The notes beneath the pieces are model-generated. The model was not told the DNA's origin, made no database searches, and saw only the letters and a program-made list of their open reading frames with translations. A stretch of DNA of 48,592 nucleotides from Planotetraspora thailandica. Lineage in GTDB: Bacteria; Actinomycetota; Actinomycetes; Streptosporangiales; Streptosporangiaceae. Positions 43,264-48,592 of the stretch are shown in pieces. Location: the NCBI RefSeq assembly GCF_016863335.1, contig NZ_BOOR01000011.1, positions 1-48,592 on the forward strand, written 5' to 3'. The first letter of the stretch is position 1; every line of letters begins with the position of its first letter. The position numbers were made by a program, and so were the translations under genes.

Positions 43264-44628
43264 TCAGGGGCCGGTCACTTCCCTGTAGCGGTCGCGCAGG
43301 CCCTCGGTGGGGGCGGCCTCGTAGAGCTCGGTGTCGGCCGCGTCCCAGACCGGAGGCTCGTCTCCTCCGGAAAGCAGCCATGCCGCCTGCCGGGCCGCGC
43401 CGTCGGCGACGTACTCCCCCGGGCTCGGCACGAGCACCGGCGTGCCGAAAACGGTCGGGGCGATGCGCCTGACCGCCTCGGAACGTGCGCCGCCGCCGAT
43501 GAGCAGCACCCTGTTCGGCGTGATGTTCAGCGCGTCCAGGGCGTCGGCCAGGCCGCAGAGCATGCCCTCCACAGCCGCGCGGGCCAGGTGCGCGGGTGTC
43601 GCCGTCGCCAGGCGCAGCCCGTGCAGCGAGCCCGTCGCGTCCGGCCGGTTCGGCGTACGCTCCCCTTCCAGGTACGGCACCAGCACCAGGCCGCCGGCCC
43701 CGGGAGGTGCCTCCAGAGCCAGGTCGCTGAGCTGCTCCTGGGTGATTCCCAGCATGCGGGCCGCCGCCTGCAGCACACGGGCCGCGTTCAGCGTGGCCAC
43801 CAGCGGCAGGAACCGGCCGGTGGCGTCGGCGAACCCGGCGACCGCTCCGGACGGGTCGTTCGACGCCGACTCCGTGACGGCGAAGGCCGTGCCCGACGTG
43901 CCGATGGAGACGACGACGTCGCCGGGGCCGATTCCGACCCCCAGTGCCGCCGCCATGTTGTCGCCCGTGCCCGGAGCCAGCCGTACGGCACCGGCCGTGC
44001 CGGCCTGCTCCGCCGGGCCGAGCACGCGGGGCAGCGCAGGGGAGGCGCCCATGGCCAGCTGGAGGAGATCGGTCCGGTAGGAGCCCGTCGCGGGGGACCA
44101 GTAGCCCGTGCCTGAGGCGTCGCCCCGGTCGGTGGTGATCTCGGCCGGCTCCCCGCCGAGCTTCCACGTCAGCCAGTCGTGGGGAAGACAGACTGAGCGC
44201 ACACGGGCGGCCAGCTCCGGCTCACGCTCGGCCAGCCACCGCAGCTTGGTCACGGTGAACGACGCCACCGGGACGCTGCCGACGGCGGCGGCCCACTTCT
44301 CCGGGCCGCCGAGCTCGGTGATCAGGTCGGTGGCCGCCTGCGCGGAACGGGTGTCGTTCCAGAGCAGAGCCGGCCGTACGACCTCACCATCCTCGTCGAG
44401 GCACACCATCCCGTGCTGCTGGGCGGCGACGCTGAGCGCCGCGACGTCGTCCAGGCCGCCGGCCTGCTCGATCGCGGTCTGCAGCGCCGCCCACCAGGCG
44501 TCGGGGTGCACCTCGGTGCCGTCCGGATGGGTCGCGCGGCCTTCCCGCACGAGCGTCCCGGTCTCGGCCTCGCGAATCACCACCTTGCAGCTTTGGGTCG
44601 ACGAGTCGACCCCAGCCACGAGCGTCAT
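43264..44628 (-). CDS. xylB: Xylulokinase
   Basis: This 454-residue FGGY-family kinase phosphorylates D-xylulose for entry to the pentose phosphate pathway. It starts [17 protein letters not shown] (phosphate-binding DSSTQ), and has [22 protein letters not shown], the second-domain ATP site [14 protein letters not shown], and the FGGY-type C-terminal [27 protein letters not shown]. The start overlaps the xylA stop by 4 bp (ATGA), so the two are translationally coupled. The open frame continues well beyond this start only through GC bias. Confidence 0.95.
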   Translation of the reverse strand: MTLVAGVDSSTQSCKVVIREAETGTLVREGRATHPDGTEVHPDAWWAALQTAIEQAGGLDDVAALSVAAQQHGMVCLDEDGEVVRPALLWNDTRSAQAATDLITELGGPEKWAAAVGSVPVASFTVTKLRWLAEREPELAARVRSVCLPHDWLTWKLGGEPAEITTDRGDASGTGYWSPATGSYRTDLLQLAMGASPALPRVLGPAEQAGTAGAVRLAPGTGDNMAAALGVGIGPGDVVVSIGTSGTAFAVTESASNDPSGAVAGFADATGRFLPLVATLNAARVLQAAARMLGITQEQLSDLALEAPPGAGGLVLVPYLEGERTPNRPDATGSLHGLRLATATPAHLARAAVEGMLCGLADALDALNITPNRVLLIGGGARSEAVRRIAPTVFGTPVLVPSPGEYVADGAARQAAWLLSGGDEPPVWDAADTELYEAAPTEGLRDRYREVTGP

Positions 44629-45770
44629 CCGCGCACACCGAAGAGGTGCTCGAGGGCGAGCTGGTTCAGGTGGGTGAAGTGGAAGCCGCGGGCGGCGGCG
44701 GCGTCGAGGTCGAAGTCGTCGTTGAGGAGGTCCGCGTAGGTCTCGCCCTCGGCCAGGGTGGGGACGGAGAGCTCGGGCACCCGGCTGGCGGCGAGCGCCT
44801 CCTGCACCTCGGGGTCGGCCCGGAACGCCTTCGACTTCTCCTTGAGGATGAGGTACGTCCGCATGTTGGCGGCGGCGGAGACCCAGACGTCCGCGCTGTC
44901 GTCGGTGCGCAGCGGCTTGTAGTCGAAGTGCCGGGGGCCCTCGTAGCCGCCGTTCTCCAGCAGGTCGACCAGGAAGAACGCGTTCTTCACGTCGCCGTGG
45001 CCGAAGATCAGGTCCTGGTCGTAGCGCGGGCCGTGCTGCCCGTTCAGGTCGAGGTGGAAGAGCTTGCCGTGCCACAGCGCCTGCGCGACGCCGTGCACGT
45101 AGTTGAGGCCCGCCATCTGCTCGTGGCCGACCTCGGGGTTGAGGCCCACCATCTCAGGGTGCTCGAGCTCGCTGATGAGGCCCAGGGCGTGCCCGATCGT
45201 CGGCAGCAGGATGTCGCCGCGCGGCTCGTTCGGCTTGGGCTCGAGCGCGAAGCGGATGTCATAACCCTTGTCGATCACGTACTGGCACAGGATGTCGAGG
45301 CTCTCCTTGTACCTGTCCAGAGCGGCCCTGACGTCCTTGGCCGCATCCGACTCGGCACCCTCGCGGCCGCCCCAGCAGACGTACGTCGTGGCGCCGAGCT
45401 CCGCGGCGAGGTCGACGTTGCGGATGACCTTGCGGATGGCGTAACGGCGGACGTCCCGGTCGTTGCTGGTGAAACCGCCGTCCTTGAACACCGGGTGGGT
45501 GAACAGGTTCGTGGTCGCCATCGGCACCTTGAGCCCCGTCTCGGCCAGAGCCTTCTTGAAGCTCTCGATGGCCTTGGCGCGGTCGGGCTCCACCGCGAGG
45601 AGGTCGTCGTCGTGGAAGGTCACGCCGTACGCACCGAGCTCGGCCAGCCGGTGGACGGTCTCGACCGGGTCCAGCGGCGCCCGGGTCGCGTCACCGAACG
45701 GGTCACGCGCCTGCCAGCCGACCGTCCACAGCCCGAACGTGAACTTGTCCTCGGGAGTGGGGGTGTACAT
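44625..45770 (-). CDS. xylA: Xylose isomerase
   Basis: This 381-residue class I (Streptomyces-type) enzyme converts D-xylose to D-xylulose. It has the [17 protein letters not shown] start with Trp residues lining the site, the active-site His in [33 protein letters not shown], the metal ligands in [30 protein letters not shown], and [21 protein letters not shown]. Length is typical. It is the first gene of the xylAB unit. The promoter region contains an inverted repeat of XylR-operator type at 45785-45805, 14 bp before its start. Confidence 0.97.
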   Translation of the reverse strand: MYTPTPEDKFTFGLWTVGWQARDPFGDATRAPLDPVETVHRLAELGAYGVTFHDDDLLAVEPDRAKAIESFKKALAETGLKVPMATTNLFTHPVFKDGGFTSNDRDVRRYAIRKVIRNVDLAAELGATTYVCWGGREGAESDAAKDVRAALDRYKESLDILCQYVIDKGYDIRFALEPKPNEPRGDILLPTIGHALGLISELEHPEMVGLNPEVGHEQMAGLNYVHGVAQALWHGKLFHLDLNGQHGPRYDQDLIFGHGDVKNAFFLVDLLENGGYEGPRHFDYKPLRTDDSADVWVSAAANMRTYLILKEKSKAFRADPEVQEALAASRVPELSVPTLAEGETYADLLNDDFDLDAAAARGFHFTHLNQLALEHLFGVRG

Positions 45771-45784
45771 GAGTTGCCTCCGAA

Positions 45785-45805
45785 TTAGTCTATGTTGTGG
45801 ACTAA
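45785..45805. promoter_or_regulatory. Candidate XylR operator (xylO)
   Basis: TTAGTC (45785-45790) and GACTAA (45800-45805) are inverted around 9 bases in the gap between divergent xylA and xylR. The half-site is that of known XylR operators of ROK type. It overlaps the xylA leader, where binding would block transcription in the absence of xylose. Confidence 0.78.
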
Positions 45806-45877
45806 ATATTGGGACGCCGCCCGCGACAGGTCAAGGGGGCATGTCTACGATTTCAACTCCAGGCTCCGGAGGGTGTG

Positions 45878-47050
45878 ATGGCACAGGCCGTACGGCATGA
45901 CGCGATGCGCGCGCGGAACCTGGCTCTCGTTCTCGGAGAGCTGAACTCCAGTGGCCCCCTCACTCGCGCCGCGCTGTCCGAGATCACCGGGCTGACCAAG
46001 ACCACCGTGTCCAAACTCGTGGCCGACCTGATCGAGGCCGGGCTCGTGGTCGAGACCGGAGCGGTGCGTGACGGCGAGCGCGGCAGGCCCGGCATGGTGG
46101 TCCAGATCAGCGGCGCCCATATCGCCGCCGTCGGGCTGGAGATCAACGTCGACTACCTCGCCGTGCGCGTCGTCGACCTTTCCCGCACTGTACGGCTTCG
46201 CCGTACACAGGCTGTGGACAACAGGCGTGCACAACCTGGGGATGTCGTCGGCCTTCTTCGCGATCTGGCCCTCAGGGCTGTGGATGAAGCTGTGGAGATG
46301 GGCCTGAGCGTCGTCGGCGGTGTACTCGCCGTACCCGGCCCGGTCGACCTCGTGCGCGGGGCCGTACACAACGCCCCCAACCTCGGATGGCGTGACGTGC
46401 CCGTGGCGGCGCTGCTCGAACTGCCCTTCCCCGTGCAGGTCGAGAACGAGGCCAACCTGGCGGCCCTCGGCGAGTTGTGGTTCGGATGCGGGCTGTCCGA
46501 CTTCCTGCACGTCTCCGGAGAGATCGGCATCGGCGCCGGCCTGGTCGTACGGGGCCGCCTGTTCCAGGGCTCGCACGGTTTCGCGGGCGAACTCGGCCAC
46601 GTGGTCGTCTCCCCGGAAGGCCCCGCCTGCCGATGCGGCGGCAAGGGCTGCCTTGAGCAGTACGCGAGCCAGGATGCGCTCGTGTCCGCCGCGGGCGGGA
46701 CCCTGACCTCCGCGGGAGACATCTCCTGGATCCTGTCCCGGCTGGAGGCCGGAGACACGGCCGCGGTCGCCGCGTGCGAACGCGCCGGATGGGCGCTCGG
46801 GGTCGCCCTCTCCTCCGCCATCAACCTGGTCGACCCCGACACCATCGTGCTCGGCGGAATCTACGGCCCCCTCTTCCCGTGGATCGGAGACGCGGTCGCC
46901 GCCACGCTCACCTCGCGCCTGGGTCAGATGCGCGACGTCGTCCCGCCGGTCGTGGTCTCACGACTCGGCACCGAGGCCGCGGCCCTCGGAGCGGCCGGCC
47001 AGGTCATCCAGCGCGTCATCGCCGACCCGGCCGCCCTGCTCCAGAACTGA
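45878..47050 (+). CDS. xylR: ROK-family xylose repressor
   Basis: This 390-residue protein has an N-terminal winged helix (RARNLALVLGELNSSGPLTRAALSEITGLTKTTVSKLVADLIEAGLV) and a ROK sugar-binding domain with ENEANLAALGELWFG, GIGIGAG-type loop (GEIGIGAGLVVRG), GFAGELGHV and the zinc-binding CRCGGKGCLEQYAS. The position divergent from xylAB and the operator between them mark it as the xylose repressor. The start at 45878 follows GGAGGG. Codons 100-120 are unusually low in GC (TGTACGGCTTCGCC...), and the segment RLRRTQAVDNRRAQPG is variable in the family. Confidence 0.93.
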   Translation: MAQAVRHDAMRARNLALVLGELNSSGPLTRAALSEITGLTKTTVSKLVADLIEAGLVVETGAVRDGERGRPGMVVQISGAHIAAVGLEINVDYLAVRVVDLSRTVRLRRTQAVDNRRAQPGDVVGLLRDLALRAVDEAVEMGLSVVGGVLAVPGPVDLVRGAVHNAPNLGWRDVPVAALLELPFPVQVENEANLAALGELWFGCGLSDFLHVSGEIGIGAGLVVRGRLFQGSHGFAGELGHVVVSPEGPACRCGGKGCLEQYASQDALVSAAGGTLTSAGDISWILSRLEAGDTAAVAACERAGWALGVALSSAINLVDPDTIVLGGIYGPLFPWIGDAVAATLTSRLGQMRDVVPPVVVSRLGTEAAALGAAGQVIQRVIADPAALLQN

Positions 47051-47086
47051 GGGTTGATCCGGCGGGCCGGGACTTTCCCCGGCGGG

Positions 47087-47299
47087 TCACAGCCCGGACG
47101 GATCCCGGCCGACACTGATCTCCTCCGCGATCCTGCGAAGCTCTGCCCCATCGAGGCGGGGCGTGCCCGGAAGCTCGCTCGCAAGAGCCGAGACCACCAG
47201 GTGGAAAGGGTCTCCGGCATGGCGTTGAGCCACATTGTGAACGGCCCGGAACAACACCAGATTGGCCTCGTGCTCTCGCGTGACCCTGTCGGCGGCCAT
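47087..47299 (-). CDS. Small hypothetical protein
   Basis: This 70-residue ORF is unnamed. I choose the ATG at 47299, preceded by GAGGGGGATCTC, a good ribosome-binding site, over the longer open frame. The sequence is helical and charged (ADRVTREHEANLVLFRAVHNVAQRHAGDPFHLVVSALASELPG; ELRRIAEEISVGRDPSG), with no Cys or membrane segment. It is convergent with xylR (36-bp gap) and divergent from the VOC gene. Its good start site and GC3 pattern make it likely to be real. Confidence 0.6.
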   Translation of the reverse strand: MAADRVTREHEANLVLFRAVHNVAQRHAGDPFHLVVSALASELPGTPRLDGAELRRIAEEISVGRDPSGL

Positions 47300-47386
47300 G
47301 AGATCCCCCTCTGTCGACTCCCGTCCGCAGGTCACCGTACGGCCTGCCCCCGACAGTTTCGGGGAGCGCCGCACGCGGTAGAATAC

Positions 47387-47398
47387 TTGAGCGTTCAA
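47387..47398. promoter_or_regulatory. Possible operator before the VOC gene
   Basis: TTGAGCGTTCAA is a near-perfect 12-bp palindrome in an AT-rich patch 16 bp before the start. A -10-like TAGAAT lies at 47379-47384, so it would cover the transcription start. It is of a size and sequence suited to a MarR-type regulator, but no such gene is adjacent. Confidence 0.4.
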
Positions 47399-47414
47399 TA
47401 ATCTAGGAGGGGTC

Positions 47415-47918
47415 ATGCCGGTCCAGCGGCTCAATCACGCGGTGCTCTACGTCCGTGACGTGTCGCGAAGTGTCGCCTTTTATGAGGAGGCCCTCGGCTT
47501 CCGCGTCGTCAACTCCTTCCCCGGGGCCGCCTTCCTGCAGGCGGAAGGATCGAACAACGACCACGACCTCGGGCTCTTCCAGATCGGCGCCCAGGCGGGG
47601 CCCTCTGCCGCAGGACGCTCCACCGTCGGGCTCTACCACCTCGCGTGGGAGGTGGACACCCTCGCCGAGCTCGAACGCGTCGCCGTGAAGCTCTCCGAGA
47701 TGGGCTCACTCGTCGGCGCCTCCGACCACTCCACCACGAAGGCCCTCTACGCCAAGGACCCCGACGGCATCGAGTTCGAAGTCTCCTGGCTGCTGCCCGC
47801 CGACCTGATCGACGAGGAGGCCCTTGCGGGCCGCTCCCGCATCAAGCCGCTCGACATCGCCAAGGAACTCGCCCGGTACGGCGCGGAGACCCGCGGCGGC
47901 GTGGGCGTCTCCTTCTGA
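47415..47918 (+). CDS. VOC-family (glyoxalase/extradiol dioxygenase-like) protein
   Basis: This 167-residue protein is a vicinal-oxygen-chelate fold with both beta-alpha-beta modules: LNHAVLYVRDVSRSVAFYEEALGFRVV, with His as first metal ligand, and GLYHLAWEVDTLAELERVAVKL, with the second His. The third ligand Glu lies in DPDGIEFEVSWL. It resembles catechol 2,3-dioxygenase-like proteins rather than glyoxalase I. The C-terminal tail (LDIAKELARYGAETRGG) is longer than usual. The start at 47415 follows the strong site AGGAGGGG. The substrate is unknown. Confidence 0.88.
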   Translation: MPVQRLNHAVLYVRDVSRSVAFYEEALGFRVVNSFPGAAFLQAEGSNNDHDLGLFQIGAQAGPSAAGRSTVGLYHLAWEVDTLAELERVAVKLSEMGSLVGASDHSTTKALYAKDPDGIEFEVSWLLPADLIDEEALAGRSRIKPLDIAKELARYGAETRGGVGVSF

Positions 47919-48058
47919 GGAGCCCTTGGACTCGTTGCCATCGGCGGAGTTGCCGGGTCAGTGAGCCCTCTGGCGCCGGCGCGCTGTCGGAACTGAGCTT
48001 TCGGCGGTTAGCGCTTCTCCTTTGGCGGCTGGTTTTGCGGACCGCGGGTTTCGTAACC

Positions 48059-48178
48059 GCACCTTGTTGGGTGCGCTCCAGGGACTGCGCCTTGGCTACG
48101 GTTTCGGGGCGCACCCCTTGTTGGCTGCGCTCCAGGGGCTGCGCGCTGGTGGCCGCGCGTTCCGGGCTCCGGTTTCGG
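48059..48178 (+). repeat. Imperfect direct repeat of about 50 bp
   Basis: GCACCTTGTTGGGTGCGCTC... (from 48059) recurs as GCACCCCTTGTTGGCTGCGC... (from 48110). Shared segments include TGCGCTCCAGGG, CTGCGC and CGGTTTCGG. The second copy is longer through an insertion before CGGTTTCGG. Confidence 0.65.
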
Positions 48179-48388
48179 AGGCAGCTTGCTCGACGTCTGC
48201 TTTCCACCGTGTTCCCTCCGCCGCCCTCCGCCCTGTCCTCGGTCCAGACGCTCTGCGGTCGGCAGGCCATGACCTCAACCAGCACGTCGCGACTCCACAA
48301 GAACGCCGAGGCGTCAGGCATGCCGGAAGCAGCAGGTATGCAGCAACCGCGGACGGCAACCACGCGCACCTCGCCCTCTCCTCTCCCC

Positions 48389-48436
48389 CGTGTCCCGAGG
48401 CTCCTTCGTGTCCCGAGGCTCCTTCGTGTCCCGAGG
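48389..48436 (+). repeat. 18-bp tandem repeat
   Basis: CGTGTCCCGAGGCTCCTT occurs at 48389-48406 and 48407-48424, followed by the first 12 bases of a third copy to 48436. It is a simple tandem duplication in a non-coding stretch. Confidence 0.85.
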
Positions 48437-48592
48437 CGCACACATGTCGAAAGGCGTCCTTGAATCACCAGCGCACCCTCTCCTCAGGATTGATCTCCAG
48501 AGGGAGTGTTCTCCGCTCGCTGTCTCAGGGTGGGTCTCCGCTGTGGGGCGGTCCGGTGGTGGTCGTTCCGGTGGTGGGTGTTCGGCGGGGTC

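Larger units (their letters stand above)
47919..48592. other. Long region without a convincing gene
   Basis: After the VOC stop there are 674 bp to the window end. Long open frames exist on both strands, but they are rich in Arg/Ser with no domain signal and follow GC bias only. The region contains two sets of direct repeats (48059-48178 and 48389-48436) and no clear terminator, promoter or RNA gene. Confidence 0.6.

Noticed and set aside
43264-45075. Extended 603-residue xylulokinase
   Set aside because: The first 149 codons overlap xylA and are Arg/Pro-rich; the real start at 44628 overlaps the xylA stop by ATGA.
47842-48468. 208-codon minus-strand frame near the window end
   Set aside because: Arg/Ser-rich, overlaps the VOC gene and the direct repeats, and has no ribosome-binding site or domain.

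Overview
The window is GC-rich actinobacterial chromosome. It carries a conservon (cvnABCD), a DUF3151 gene between fba and purA, an ECF sigma factor with a built-in anti-sigma module, a P450 with its own ferredoxin, and a Streptomyces-type xylose isomerase. The overall flavour is Streptosporangiales or a near relative; that placement is inference. No rRNA, tRNA, CRISPR array, phage or transposase gene was recognised. Almost all genes look intact; only the first is cut, by the window edge.

Layout. 1-4167: 3' part of a HAMP-rich hybrid histidine kinase, a response regulator and a methyltransferase. 4186-8285: an 80-bp direct repeat, an NYN-domain protein and a one-piece ECF sigma / zinc-finger / membrane / ectodomain protein. 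8451-14391: core metabolism (pyrE, DedA protein, fba, DUF3151, purA, glycerophosphodiesterase). 14433-16569: ferredoxin and P450 divergent from a TetR regulator. 16578-21964: corA, purD, purC and a MurA-family enzyme. 22124-25511: an unusual modular regulator, a DMT exporter and a HisC/Pat aminotransferase. 25866-37197: a cell-surface glycan locus. WecB and WecC homologues would make UDP-ManNAc and UDP-ManNAcA, with three glycosyltransferase proteins, a DUF4434-like secreted protein, an acyltransferase and a NrtR-like regulator. 37574-42449: a short-chain dehydrogenase and the conservon. 42547-47918: a DUF998 protein, the xylose genes xylA-xylB with divergent xylR, a small conserved-looking ORF and a VOC protein. 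47919-48592: repeats and no convincing gene.

The most interesting structure is non-coding. Four intergenic regions (A1 17958-18308, A2 25562-25808, A3 35819-36012, A4 37225-37454) carry arrays of one 19-bp motif, GTGATCATGCAGAAGTTCG, repeated every 53 bp (about five helical turns). In A1-A3 the copies run forward on the left, meet at a central palindrome, and run in reverse on the right. A second 8-bp motif (about YGASSTGS; CCAGGTCA in the reverse half) sits exactly mid-spacer, 13 bp from each neighbour, so the two motifs alternate every 26.5 bp. Spacer bases otherwise differ and do not pair across the array. The central palindromes differ in sequence but keep complementary arms, and the ends share a CCTTGGGCG-type terminus. 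This looks like an ordered protein-binding scaffold or a non-coding mobile element of a kind I do not recognise. A3 and A4 bracket an acyltransferase gene of lower-GC appearance, as if that gene had entered or grown up inside an array. A1, A2 and A4 lie directly upstream of purD, hisC/pat and the acyltransferase gene.
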